A stretch of DNA of 64,000 bases from CALJIC01 sp039805565 (GCA_039805565.1 JBDLTZ010000124.1:1-64000); one strand, 5' to 3'. Numbered from the stretch's first letter, positions 7,590-15,088 are shown. Translations and numbers: made by a program. Notes: generated from the letters alone by a model not told the origin.

Positions 7590-7645
7590 GTCTTGAGCCG
7601 TGAGTCTCGAGTCTTGAGGCTCACGGCTCACGACGCATCACGACT
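7590..7645. repeat. Heptad inverted repeat, leuD-type/nucleotidyltransferase spacer
   Basis: Units GTCTTGA, GCCGTGA, GTCTCGA, GTCTTGA (7590-7617) are followed by GGCTCAC, GGCTCAC and related units to 7645. The arms GCCGTGAG and CTCACGGC are complementary. The element abuts the stop codon of the small dehydratase subunit at 7645-7647. Confidence 0.8.
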
Positions 7646-8142
7646 CACGCACCCTGTCCAGGGAACCTGCCGTGCTGCTTGTAGAACGGCACGATCCCGC
7701 CGGCGGCCCAGACCTCGCGCAGGAAGGCGGGCGGCGGCGGCAGCTGGATGAGCTGTCCGTCGGCCACCAGGCGCCCCGCCTCCAGGTCGAACTCCACCTC
7801 CTGGCCGTCGCGCAGCTGGCTGGTCAGGTCGGCCTCGAAGCACGGGATGCCGAGGTTGAGCGCGTTGCGGTAGAAGATGCGGGCGAAGAGCGGGGCGACG
7901 ATCGCCCCGACGCCGACCATCTTGAGGGCCAGCGGCGCGTACTCACGCGAGGAGCCGCAGCCGAAGTTCGGGCCAGCGATCAGCAGGTCGCCGGGGCGGA
8001 CGGTAGAGGCGAACTCGGGGCGCGCCTCGACGAACGGGTACTTGCGCAGCTCGTCCTCGCTCTTGAGCATGTAGGGCGCGTAGCGGCCGGGGACGATCTG
8101 GTCGGTGTTCACGTTGGCGCCGAAGGTCCAGATGCGGGGCAT
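7645..8142 (-). CDS. Homoaconitase / 3-isopropylmalate dehydratase small subunit
   Basis: 165-residue small (swivel) subunit of a two-subunit aconitase-family hydro-lyase (LeuD/LysU type). It begins WTFGANVNTDQIVPGRY and has the swivel-domain motif GPNFGCGSSREYAPLALK, which contacts substrate and the Fe-S cluster of the large subunit. Length is normal. The large subunit lies at 9579-10829 in the same operon, with a PLP enzyme between them. In this context the pair should convert homocitrate to homoisocitrate; a shared or alternative role in leucine synthesis is possible. Start ATG at 8142. Confidence 0.88.
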   Translation of the reverse strand: MPRIWTFGANVNTDQIVPGRYAPYMLKSEDELRKYPFVEARPEFASTVRPGDLLIAGPNFGCGSSREYAPLALKMVGVGAIVAPLFARIFYRNALNLGIPCFEADLTSQLRDGQEVEFDLEAGRLVADGQLIQLPPPPAFLREVWAAGGIVPFYKQHGRFPGQGA

Positions 8143-8154
8143 GTGTGGTTTCTC

Positions 8155-9273
8155 CTACGAAAGGGCCTGTTCTAGGTCCGCGATCAGGTCGTCGGGGTGT
8201 TCGAGGCCCACTGAGACGCGCAGCAGGCTCGGGGGCGTGGTGCTCTCGGGGCCCTCGACGGAGGCGCGGTGCTCGATCAGGCTCTCGACGCCGCCGAGGC
8301 TTGTGGCGCGGGTGAAGATAGTGAGTCGGCCCGCGAAGGCCATCGCCGCGGGCTCGCCGCCGCGCACCTCGACCGAGAGCATGCCGCCGAAGCCGCGCAT
8401 CTGGCGCGCCGCCACTGCATGGCCGGGGTGCGACTCGAGGCCCGGGTAGTGGACGCGCTCGATCGCCGGGTGCTCGGCCAGGAACCGCGCGACGCGGGCA
8501 GCGTTCTCGGCGTGGGCGCGCACGCGGTAGGCCAGTGTCTGGATGCCGCGCAGCAGCAGCCAGCAGTCGAAGGGTGAGGGCACCGCGCCGCCGTTGGCCT
8601 GGATGAAGCGTACCCGCTGGAAGAGCTCGTCGGCCTCGCGGCAGACCACCGCCCCGCCCAGCACGTCGGAGTGGCCGCCGAGGTACTTGGTGGTCGAGTG
8701 CAGCACCAGGTCGGCGCCGAGCTCGAGCGGGCGCTGCTGCACCGGCGTGGCCCAGGTGTTGTCCACCGCGCAGCGGGCGCCTGCGTCGTGCGCGATCGCC
8801 GCGATCGCCTCGATGTCGGCCACCTTCAGCAGCGGGTTGGAGGGGGTCTCGACCCACACCAGCCGTGTGTTGGGGCGGATCGCGGCACGGACATTCTCGG
8901 GGTCGCGCATGTCCACGCGGGTGTACTCCAGGCCCCAGGGCGCCAGGATATCGCGCAGCAGCCGCGTCACGCCGTGGTAGGCATCGTCCGGCGCCACCAC
9001 GTGGTCGCCGGGGCGCAGGGCCTGGAAGATAGCCTGGGTGGCTGCGAGGCCGCTGCCGAAGGCGGCTGCCTCGGCGCCGCCCTCGAGCTTCGCGAGGCAG
9101 GTTTCCAGCATCGTGCGGTTGGGGTTGCCGTTGCGCGTGTAGATGTGGCCGTGCGGGAAGCTCCCGTCGGCGGCGCGCTCGAAGGTGGTGGTCAGGTAGA
9201 TCGGCGGGATCACCGAGCCGCTGGTGGGCTCGATCTCCTGGCCGGCGTGGATGGCGAGGGTCTCTAGGTTCAT
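8155..9273 (-). CDS. Cystathionine gamma-synthase/lyase family PLP enzyme
   Basis: 372-residue Cys/Met metabolism PLP enzyme. The N-terminus LETLAIHAGQEIEPTSGSVIPPIYLTTTF is typical. PLP contacts include the YTRNGNPNRTMLE segment and the Schiff-base lysine K196 in HSTTKYLGGHSD. The C-terminus SLGGVESLIEHRAS and LLRVSVGLEHPDDLIADL is complete. It could be cystathionine gamma-synthase, cystathionine gamma-lyase or a related gamma-elimination enzyme; sequence alone does not decide. It lies between the two dehydratase subunit genes (13 bases upstream of the small-subunit gene), so it is likely co-expressed with lysine enzymes. It is not an obvious replacement for an aminoadipate aminotransferase. 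Confidence 0.87.
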   Translation of the reverse strand: MNLETLAIHAGQEIEPTSGSVIPPIYLTTTFERAADGSFPHGHIYTRNGNPNRTMLETCLAKLEGGAEAAAFGSGLAATQAIFQALRPGDHVVAPDDAYHGVTRLLRDILAPWGLEYTRVDMRDPENVRAAIRPNTRLVWVETPSNPLLKVADIEAIAAIAHDAGARCAVDNTWATPVQQRPLELGADLVLHSTTKYLGGHSDVLGGAVVCREADELFQRVRFIQANGGAVPSPFDCWLLLRGIQTLAYRVRAHAENAARVARFLAEHPAIERVHYPGLESHPGHAVAARQMRGFGGMLSVEVRGGEPAAMAFAGRLTIFTRATSLGGVESLIEHRASVEGPESTTPPSLLRVSVGLEHPDDLIADLEQALS

Positions 9274-9346
9274 AGTGTCCCCGAAGAGGGGCGCGGCAGG
9301 CGTCGAAGGCGCCTCTCGTGCGGCGCGTATGGTCGCCTGCCCGCCC

Positions 9347-9535
9347 TCACATGAGATGTGTGCTGGCGGCCCCGAGCAGCGCCAGCACCCCGAAGGCGGC
9401 GATGGTCATGCCCGAGGCGCGGTTGACCCAGGTGAGCGCTCGCGCGTCGAGCCGGCCGCGCAGGAGGCTCACGCCGCGTGTGAGGAGCGTGATGTCCACG
9501 TCTCTTCCCCCCTTTGACCACGGACCAAAGAACAA
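9347..9535 (-). pseudogene. Remnant of a LysE/RhtB-type exporter (C-terminal end)
   Basis: A 62-codon frame whose last 50 residues (TLLTRGVSLLRGRLDARALTWVNRASGMTIAAFGVLALLGAAS) resemble the C-terminal end of LysE/RhtB amino acid exporters, where a conserved WVNRxSG leads into the last membrane helix. The upstream five helices are missing. The first codons (MFFGPWSKG) are encoded by the heptad repeat at 9522-9576, so the frame start is artificial. It probably marks a lysine or other amino acid exporter once present in the operon and lost. The match is short. Confidence 0.5.
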
Positions 9536-9576
9536 AGACCAGAAATATGTTCGTCGTCGGTCGTCGGTCGTCCGCC
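9522..9576. repeat. Heptad inverted repeat at the leuC-type/exporter remnant junction
   Basis: Units GGACCAA, AGAACAA, AGACCAG (9522-9542) and, after ATATGT, GTTCGTC, GTCGGTC, GTCGGTC, GTCCGCC (9549-9576). It uses the same GGACCAA/GGACGAC unit set as 4222-4311. It replaces the upstream part of the exporter remnant. Confidence 0.8.
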
Positions 9577-9578
9577 AG

Positions 9579-10829
9579 CTACATCACCTCAGCCGGGTGG
9601 GTGATGTACCCGGTGAGCGCTGTGGCCGCCGCCACCTCGGGCGAGCCCAGGTAAATGCTGGCCTCGGGCGAGCCCATGCGGCCGCGGAAGTTACGGTTGC
9701 CGGTGAACAGGCAGGTCTCGCCGGGGGCCAGCACGCCCATGTGGCGACCGATGCAGGCGCCGCAGCCGGGCGTGCCGATCGCCGCGCCGCTCTGGAGCAG
9801 CGAGGCCAGCGTGCCGTCCGCGGTGGCGCGCAGGAGCGACTCGCTCGAGGCCGGCACCACCACCAGACGCACGCCGGGGGCCACGCGCCGGCCCCGCAGC
9901 ACCTCGGCCGCCGCGCGCATGTGCTCGTAGTGGCCGTTGGTGCAGGTGCCGATGTACACCACGTCCACCGCCACGCGCCCCAGGTCACCGAGGTCTGCCA
10001 CATTGTCCACGTAGTTCGGCACGCTGATCTGCGGCTGGAGCGTGTCCAGGTCCACCTCGACGGTGCGGGCGTAGCGGGCGCCCTCCGCTACGAACAGCCA
10101 CTCCGGGACCTCGGGTCGCTCGCCCCGAACCGTACAGCCTGCGCCGGTGGGGGGCACCAGTCCCGCCTTGCCGCCCACCTCGATCGACAGCGTCGCCAGG
10201 GTCATGCGGTCGGCCACGCTGAGCGCGTCCAGGCCGTGCCACTCGACGCTCTGGTAGGTGGCGCCGTCGGCGGTGATGGTGCGCGCCACGCGCAGGCCGA
10301 GGTCCTTGGCGCTCACGCCGGGCTGGAAGCTGCCTGTGGCGAGGACGCGGGTGGTCTCGGGCACGCGGAGCCAGGTCTGGCCGGTTGCCAGGGCCAGCGC
10401 CATGTCGGTGGAGCCCATGCCGGTGCCGAAGGCGCCCACTGCGCCGTAGCCGGTGGAGTGTGAGTCGCTGCCGATGATCAGCATGCCGGGGCGTGCGAGG
10501 CCCTCCTCGACCAGCACCGGGTGCGAGATACCGCGGCCGACGTCGAAGAAGTTGCGGATGCCCTGCTCACGCACCCAGCGGCGGAGGTTGGCCTGGTGCT
10601 CGGCGTTCTGGATAGTGGCCGCGGGGGCCACGTGGTCCACTACCACCGCGATGCGGTCCGGGTCCCAGACGCGTGCGGCCCCGAGCTCGCCGTGTAGAAT
10701 CTTGATGATGCTCGGCGAGATGCTGTCATGCATCATCGCAAGGTCGACGTTGACGACGACGTTCTCCCCGGCGTGGACCGGGCGGCCTGCGGCGTGCGAG
10801 AGGATCTGCTCGGCGAGTGTCTGCCCCAT
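9579..10829 (-). CDS. Homoaconitase / 3-isopropylmalate dehydratase large subunit
   Basis: 416-residue aconitase-family large subunit (LeuC/LysT type), first enzyme gene of the lysine operon. It binds a 4Fe-4S cluster through the cysteines in IGTCTNGHYEH and GCGACIGRH, and shows GSDSHSTGYGAVGAFGTGMGSTDMA. Length fits the bacterial/archaeal LeuC2 group. The start is ATG at 10827-10829 with AAGGAG six bases upstream. A GTG-initiated extension to 10880 would begin inside the terminator hairpin and is rejected. Expression is probably controlled by the attenuator just upstream (10856-10989). Homoaconitase is favoured by context over isopropylmalate dehydratase. Confidence 0.9.
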   Translation of the reverse strand: MGQTLAEQILSHAAGRPVHAGENVVVNVDLAMMHDSISPSIIKILHGELGAARVWDPDRIAVVVDHVAPAATIQNAEHQANLRRWVREQGIRNFFDVGRGISHPVLVEEGLARPGMLIIGSDSHSTGYGAVGAFGTGMGSTDMALALATGQTWLRVPETTRVLATGSFQPGVSAKDLGLRVARTITADGATYQSVEWHGLDALSVADRMTLATLSIEVGGKAGLVPPTGAGCTVRGERPEVPEWLFVAEGARYARTVEVDLDTLQPQISVPNYVDNVADLGDLGRVAVDVVYIGTCTNGHYEHMRAAAEVLRGRRVAPGVRLVVVPASSESLLRATADGTLASLLQSGAAIGTPGCGACIGRHMGVLAPGETCLFTGNRNFRGRMGSPEASIYLGSPEVAAATALTGYITHPAEVM

Positions 10830-10855
10830 CGGATGCTCCTTGAACGGGATGGCCT

Positions 10856-10900
10856 GGATAAAACAGAGAGCCCGCTTCACCGTGTCTGGTGAAGCGGGCT
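10856..10900 (-). terminator. Attenuator terminator hairpin of the lysine operon
   Basis: A perfect 13-bp inverted repeat (AGCCCGCTTCACC and GGTGAAGCGGGCT, 10869-10881 and 10888-10900) has a 6-base loop and is followed on the minus strand by CTCTGTTTTAT. This is an intrinsic terminator located between the leader peptide and the first enzyme gene. Its 5' arm can instead pair with the end of the leader peptide coding region. Confidence 0.85.
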
Positions 10901-10945
10901 TGGACCTTCGTGCAGGACAAGCGAGCTTAACCAGACGTATTGTCC
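10884..10945 (-). promoter_or_regulatory. Competing antiterminator pairing region
   Basis: On the transcript, GTCTGGTTAAGCTCGC (from 10936 downward, containing the leader stop codon) can pair with GCCCGCTTCACCAGAC of the terminator's 5' arm in 13 of 16 positions, including 7 contiguous pairs. That would break the terminator. An upstream hairpin GGACAA/TTGTCC (10940-10945 with 10915-10920), and pairing of the Lys-codon stretch with GCTCGCTTG (10918-10926), would sequester the same strand. These are the mutually exclusive structures expected of leader-peptide attenuation. They were identified by eye, without folding energies. Confidence 0.7.
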
Positions 10946-10989
10946 GGCTTCTTGCTCTGCTTGCTCTGCTTAACGAAGAAGATACACAT
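10927..10989 (-). CDS. Lysine-rich leader peptide (20 aa)
   Basis: An ATG at 10987-10989 opens a 20-codon frame, MCIFFVKQSKQSKKPDNTSG, with four lysine codons (all AAG, the last two adjacent), ending in TAA at 10927-10929. It lies about 30 bases after the predicted transcription start and just ahead of the attenuator hairpin. A ribosome stalled on the lysine codons for lack of charged tRNA-Lys would leave the antiterminator strand free. The ribosome-binding site is weak (AGG about 12 bases upstream). Its place in front of a lysine operon makes chance unlikely. Confidence 0.8.
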   Translation of the reverse strand: MCIFFVKQSKQSKKPDNTSG

Positions 10990-11024
10990 GATTGGTAGAA
11001 ACCTATTAACCTTTAGCGGCTTGG

Positions 11025-11053
11025 AGTGTAGCACCCCTGCCGTGAGTTGTCAA
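11025..11053 (-). promoter_or_regulatory. Sigma-70-type promoter of the lysine operon
   Basis: On the minus strand, TTGACA (11053-11048), a 17-base spacer, and TACACT (11030-11025) preceded by TGC, an extended -10. The predicted start is near 11018, giving a leader of about 190 bases before the leuC-type ATG that contains the leader peptide and attenuator. Confidence 0.8.
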
Positions 11054-11060
11054 GCCGTAG

Positions 11061-11066
11061 TATAAT
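11061..11066 (+). promoter_or_regulatory. -10 element of the dha operon
   Basis: A perfect TATAAT on the plus strand, divergent from and overlapping the control region of the lysine operon. No good -35 is seen at the right spacing. An inverted repeat ATTGT-N7-ACAAT (about 11075-11091) lies downstream of it and could be an operator. Confidence 0.55.
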
Positions 11067-11161
11067 AGCTCTGCAATTGTTCGACAGACAATGACCCCGC
11101 ACTGGGGCGGGGTGAGCACGCCGGGGGCGTGTGAGCATGCTGTGTCGCCAAGGAGGCGAGG

Positions 11162-12154
11162 GTGAAGAAGCTGATCAACGCGCCCGACGCCGTCACGCGC
11201 GAGGCGCTGGAGGGCATGGCGCTCGTGCACGCCGACATGCTGCGCATACACTTCGGGCCGAACTATGCTGTGCGGGCGGATGGCCCGGTGCACAACAAAG
11301 TGGCCCTGGTGTCAGGCGGCGGCAGCGGCCACGAGCCACTCCATGTCGGATACGTGGGGCGAGGCATGCTGGATGCCGCGTGCCCGGGCCCGATCTTCAC
11401 CTCCCCGACGCCCGACCAGATCCTGGCCGCCACGCTCGCGGCCCACGGCGGCGCCGGTGTGCTCTACATCGTCAAGAACTACGCCGGCGACGTGATGAAC
11501 TTCGAGATCGCCGCCGAGCTGGCGCAGGCTGAGGGGATCGAGGTCGCAACGGTGCTGGTGGCGGACGATGTGGCGATCGCTGACCTGGCCGACCGGCGCG
11601 GGGTGGGCACCACCGTGTTGCTGGAGAAGATCGTCGGCGCGGCGGCCGAGGGTGGCGCGAGCCTGGCGGAGTGCGCGCGTGTGGCCACCAAGGTAGCCGC
11701 CCAGGGGCGCTCGATGGGCGTGGCGCTGACGAGCTGCACGGTGCCCGAGCGCGGTGTGCCGACCTTCGACTTAGGCCCGGGCGAGATCGAGCTGGGAGTT
11801 GGTATTCACGGTGAGCCTGGCCGCAGGCGCGCCACGGTGGATAGCGCGGCGGCCATCATGGGGGACCTGTCCCGCGCAGTGATCGAGGACTTGCCTTTCC
11901 GTCCCGGCGACGAGGTGCTGGCGTTTGTGAACGGTCTCGGCGCGACGCCGCAGCTGGAGCTGTACCTCGCCTACCGCGAGCTGGCCGCGCTCTGCGCCGG
12001 CGCCGGCGTGACTGTGGCGCGGTCGCTGGTGGGGAGCTATATTACCTCGCTGGATATGGCCGGCTGCACCGTGACACTGCTGCGGCTGGACGAGGAGCTG
12101 AAGCGCCTGTGGGATGCGCCGGTGTGTACCCCGGCCCTCAGGTGGGGGATGTAG
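11162..12154 (+). CDS. dhaK: Dihydroxyacetone kinase subunit DhaK
   Basis: 330-residue substrate-binding subunit of PTS-dependent dihydroxyacetone kinase. It binds dihydroxyacetone covalently through a histidine, here H216 in GVGIHGEPG. The N-terminal KKLINAPDAVTREALEGMA and the glycine loop ALVSGGGSGHEPLHVGYVG are typical, and the length is standard. The start is GTG at 11162 with AGGAGG about six bases upstream. dhaL follows after one base, so expression is coupled. With dhaL and dhaM in the same operon it should work by phosphotransfer from DhaM rather than directly from ATP. Confidence 0.95.
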   Translation: MKKLINAPDAVTREALEGMALVHADMLRIHFGPNYAVRADGPVHNKVALVSGGGSGHEPLHVGYVGRGMLDAACPGPIFTSPTPDQILAATLAAHGGAGVLYIVKNYAGDVMNFEIAAELAQAEGIEVATVLVADDVAIADLADRRGVGTTVLLEKIVGAAAEGGASLAECARVATKVAAQGRSMGVALTSCTVPERGVPTFDLGPGEIELGVGIHGEPGRRRATVDSAAAIMGDLSRAVIEDLPFRPGDEVLAFVNGLGATPQLELYLAYRELAALCAGAGVTVARSLVGSYITSLDMAGCTVTLLRLDEELKRLWDAPVCTPALRWGM

Positions 12155-12155
12155 A

Positions 12156-12794
12156 GTGGTGATAACCGCCGACCATGTCATCCGGTTTATCGAGCTCGCC
12201 GCGGCCCGCATCAAAGACCGGCGCGAGGAGCTGACGGCGCTGGACGCTCCGATCGGGGACGCCGACCACGGCACGAATCTGGACCGCGGCTTCACGGCCG
12301 CCGCCGCCAAGCTGCCCAGTCTGTACGATGAGGATGTGGGCACGATCCTGGACGCCACCGGTAAGACTCTGCTGGCCACTGTGGGAGGCGCCGCCGGCCC
12401 GCTGTATGGAACGGCGTTTATCCGGGCGGGTGCGCTGCTGCGCGGACGCCGCGAGCTGAGCGGCGCTGAGCTGGTGGCGGCGCTCGACGCTGCGCTGGAG
12501 GGGATCGTGGCGCGCGGCAAGGTGCAGCGCGGCGAGAAGACCATGGTCGACGCGATCGCGCCCGGCGTCGAGGTGTTGCGCGCGGCCCACGGGGAAGGGC
12601 AGGACCTGCGATCGGCCGCCTTGAGCGCGCTCAGCGCGGTGGAGGAGGGTGTGCGCGCCACCATCCCAATGGAGGCCACCAAGGGGCGCGCTAAGTTCCT
12701 CGGCCCGCGCAGCGTGGGGCACCAGGACCCTGGGGCCACGTCGGCCTTCTACCTGGCGCAGGCGATCGTCGCGGTGATGGAAGAGACTCGGTAG
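12156..12794 (+). CDS. dhaL: Dihydroxyacetone kinase ADP-binding subunit DhaL
   Basis: About 212 residues. DhaL holds ADP/ATP as a bound cofactor that shuttles phosphate from DhaM to dihydroxyacetone on DhaK. The metal and nucleotide motif GDADHGTNLDRGF and the downstream GGAAGPLYGTAF and TMVDAIAPG segments are present. Two tandem GTG codons (12156 and 12159) are possible starts, just after the dhaK stop with a purine-rich AGGTGGGGG upstream. A longer ATG-like frame from 12114 overlaps dhaK and lacks family homology there. glpK starts 11 bases after the stop. Confidence 0.93.
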   Translation: MVITADHVIRFIELAAARIKDRREELTALDAPIGDADHGTNLDRGFTAAAAKLPSLYDEDVGTILDATGKTLLATVGGAAGPLYGTAFIRAGALLRGRRELSGAELVAALDAALEGIVARGKVQRGEKTMVDAIAPGVEVLRAAHGEGQDLRSAALSALSAVEEGVRATIPMEATKGRAKFLGPRSVGHQDPGATSAFYLAQAIVAVMEETR

Positions 12795-12805
12795 CGGGAG
12801 GACCT

Positions 12806-14302
12806 ATGCCGAAGTACGTCGCAGCTATTGACCAGGGTACCACTAGCACCCGCTGCATGATCTTCGACCGCGGCGGGCATGCGGTGGCGGTGGACCAGAA
12901 GGAGCACCAGCAGATCTACCCGCGCCCAGGCTGGGTGGAGCACGACGCGCAGGAGATCTGGGAGCGCACACAGAGCGTGGTGCGCGCGGCCCTCGAGAAG
13001 GCCGGCTGCACCGCGTCGGATATCGCGGCGGTGGGGATCACCAACCAGCGCGAGACCACCGTGGTGTGGGACCGGCGCACCGGGCGCCCCTACTACAATG
13101 CACTGGTGTGGCAGGACCTGCGCACCGACGCGATCTGCGCCGAGCTCGGCCGTGAGGGCGGGCAGGACCGCTTCCGTGCTAAAACCGGCCTACCGCTGGC
13201 GACGTACTTCTCCGGCCCGAAGGTGCGCTGGCTGCTGGACAACGTCCCGGGCCTCCGCCAGGCGGCCGAGGCGGGCGACGCGCTGTTCGGCACAATGGAC
13301 AGCTACCTTATCTGGCAGCTCACCGGCGGGCCGCAGGGCGGCGTTCATGTCACCGATGTAACCAACGCCGGCCGCACAATGCTTATGGACCTGCGGACGC
13401 TCACCTGGGACGACGAGCTGCTGGCGGCTATGGGCGTGCCGCGCGCTATGCTGCCGGCGATCCGCTCCTCGAGCGAGGTCTACGGCACGGCCACCGGCCT
13501 GCTGGCAGGCGTGCCGGTCGCAGGGGATCTGGGAGACCAGCACGCCGCGATGGTGGGCCAGGTCTGCTTCGGCGTGGGCGAGGCAAAGAACACCTACGGC
13601 ACCGGCTGCTTCATGCTGCTCAACACGGGAACCGAGCCGGTCCAGTCGCAGAACGGGCTGCTCACCACGCTGGCCTACAAGCTCGGCGATGCCCCGGCGG
13701 TCTACGCGCTCGAGGGCTCGATCGCGATCGCCGGTGCGCTGGTGCAGTGGCTGCGGGACAACCTGGGGCTGATCACCAGCAGCGCCGAGGTCGAGGCGCT
13801 GGCGAAGCTGGTTGAGGACAACGGCGGCGTCTACTTCGTGCCGGCCTTCTCCGGCCTGTTCGCGCCCTACTGGCGCTCGGATGCCCGCGGCGTGATCGTG
13901 GGCCTGACCCGCTACGTCAACAAGGGGCACATCGCCCGCGCCGCGCTCGAGGCCACCGCCTGGCAGACGCGCGAGGTGCTGGATGCGATGGAGCGCGACT
14001 CGGGCGTGCGGCTGATGGCCCTCAAGGTGGACGGCGGCATGGTCGGCAATGACCTGCTGATGCAGTTCCAGAGCGACGCCCTCGGCGTGCCGGTGATCCG
14101 GCCCAAGGTCACCGAGACCACCGCGCTCGGCGCGGCCTACGCGGCAGGCCTCGCGGTGGGGTACTGGGACGGGCTGGCCGATCTCCAGGCCAACTGGTCA
14201 GAGGATAAGGTGTGGCGACCCGCCCTCGGCGCCGAGGCGCGCGAACGGAGCTACGGGCAGTGGAAGAAGGCGGTGACACGCACCTTTGAGTGGGCGGAGT
14301 AA
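12806..14302 (+). CDS. glpK: Glycerol kinase
   Basis: 498-residue FGGY-family kinase that phosphorylates glycerol with ATP to glycerol 3-phosphate. The N-terminus YVAAIDQGTTSTRCMIFDRGG is the phosphate-binding loop, and TNQRETTVVWDR, GDLGDQHAAMVGQ, GTGCFMLLNTG and the C-terminal VDGGMVGNDLLMQFQSD are glycerol kinase signatures. Start ATG at 12806 with GGGAGG five bases upstream. Its place inside a dhaK-dhaL-dhaM operon is unusual and suggests a shared glycerol/dihydroxyacetone catabolic unit. No glycerol facilitator or glycerol 3-phosphate dehydrogenase is seen nearby. In Firmicutes, HPr phosphorylates glycerol kinase, and HPr is encoded in this operon. Confidence 0.96.
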   Translation: MPKYVAAIDQGTTSTRCMIFDRGGHAVAVDQKEHQQIYPRPGWVEHDAQEIWERTQSVVRAALEKAGCTASDIAAVGITNQRETTVVWDRRTGRPYYNALVWQDLRTDAICAELGREGGQDRFRAKTGLPLATYFSGPKVRWLLDNVPGLRQAAEAGDALFGTMDSYLIWQLTGGPQGGVHVTDVTNAGRTMLMDLRTLTWDDELLAAMGVPRAMLPAIRSSSEVYGTATGLLAGVPVAGDLGDQHAAMVGQVCFGVGEAKNTYGTGCFMLLNTGTEPVQSQNGLLTTLAYKLGDAPAVYALEGSIAIAGALVQWLRDNLGLITSSAEVEALAKLVEDNGGVYFVPAFSGLFAPYWRSDARGVIVGLTRYVNKGHIARAALEATAWQTREVLDAMERDSGVRLMALKVDGGMVGNDLLMQFQSDALGVPVIRPKVTETTALGAAYAAGLAVGYWDGLADLQANWSEDKVWRPALGAEARERSYGQWKKAVTRTFEWAE

Positions 14303-14303
14303 C

Positions 14304-14693
14304 ATGGTCAACCTGCTGATCGTCTCACATAGCGCGCAGCTCTCGGCTGGCGTGAAAGAGTTTGCCGAACAGGTGACCCGCGGGACGGTAAAGATCGCCG
14401 CCGTGGGCGGAGCCGCCGATGGCTCGCTTGGGACCAGCGTTGACCATATTCGGGCCGGCCTGCACGAGATCGAGTCGCCCGATGGCGTGCTCGTGCTCGT
14501 CGATTTCAACAGCGCGGTGATGAGTGTCGAGGTCGCGCTCGAGGACTGCGCAGCTATTCCCGTGGTGATCAGCGACGCACCACTTGTGGAGGGCGCATAC
14601 ATGGCAGCCGTCGAGGCGTCCGTCGGCGCGACGCTCGAGGAGACGGCGGCAGCGGCCATGCGCGCGCGGGAGATGGTCAAGGTACACCGATAG
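14304..14693 (+). CDS. dhaM: DhaM, PTS EIIA-type phosphotransfer subunit
   Basis: 129 residues, a stand-alone EIIA domain of the mannose/dihydroxyacetone type. The phosphorylated histidine is H9 in MVNLLIVSHSAQL. GVLVLVDFNSAVMSVEVAL and VISDAPLVEGAYMAAVEAS match the family. Unlike Escherichia coli DhaM it carries no fused HPr or enzyme I-like domains; these are separate genes immediately downstream. Start ATG at 14304, one base after the glpK stop. It should pass phosphate from HPr to the ADP on DhaL. Confidence 0.93.
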   Translation: MVNLLIVSHSAQLSAGVKEFAEQVTRGTVKIAAVGGAADGSLGTSVDHIRAGLHEIESPDGVLVLVDFNSAVMSVEVALEDCAAIPVVISDAPLVEGAYMAAVEASVGATLEETAAAAMRAREMVKVHR

Positions 14694-14807
14694 GAGCTCC
14701 TGCGGCGCCCCACGATGGCGCGCCGGCCGTACATTCACCCAGGGTCGGTAGAACGGTTGCCGAGGGCGCCCGCCCGACAGCCGGCCCACCAGCACAGTCG
14801 GTGAGGA

Positions 14808-15077
14808 ATGGTCGAGGCAACGCTGGTTATACAAGATCCGCAGGGGCTGCACTCGCGGCCTGCGGCTGATTTTTACCGCAAGACGCGCGAGTTCAAGAGC
14901 CGCGTCACCGTCCAGAATCTATCGCGGCCCAATAGCCCTGAGGTTCCGGTGAGCCTGTTCAACCTGCTGCAGATCGGCGCCGCGCGCGGCCACGAGTTGC
15001 GCGTGCGTGCCGTGGGCGAGGACGAGTGCGACGCGATTCACGCGCTCGCGTCGCTCGTCGAGCAGCACGCCGACTAG
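14808..15077 (+). CDS. ptsH: Phosphocarrier protein HPr
   Basis: 89 residues with the phosphorylated histidine H15 in DPQGLHSRPAADF. A serine aligns with the regulatory Ser46 region (PVSLFNLLQIGAARG). HPr carries phosphate from enzyme I to EIIA domains. Since no sugar EII complex is visible, its partner here is presumably DhaM. The 114-bp spacer from dhaM holds no visible terminator, so it probably belongs to the same operon. The start ATG at 14808 has GAGG very close upstream. Confidence 0.93.
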   Translation: MVEATLVIQDPQGLHSRPAADFYRKTREFKSRVTVQNLSRPNSPEVPVSLFNLLQIGAARGHELRVRAVGEDECDAIHALASLVEQHAD

Positions 15078-15088
15078 GGGGTAGCGCC

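Noticed and set aside
7571..7624. N-terminal extension of the nucleotidyltransferase-like protein (MSLKTRDSRLKTF...)
   Set aside because: It is translated from heptad repeats; the ATG at 7570 has a ribosome site and starts the homologous region.
10830..10880. Longer leuC-type start (GTG at 10880)
   Set aside because: It begins inside the terminator stem, while an ATG with a good AAGGAG lies at 10829.
10856..11030. Lysine riboswitch (L box) or T-box upstream of the lysine operon
   Set aside because: The leader is too short for an L box and no T-box consensus or specifier stem is seen. A Lys-codon leader peptide explains the hairpins.
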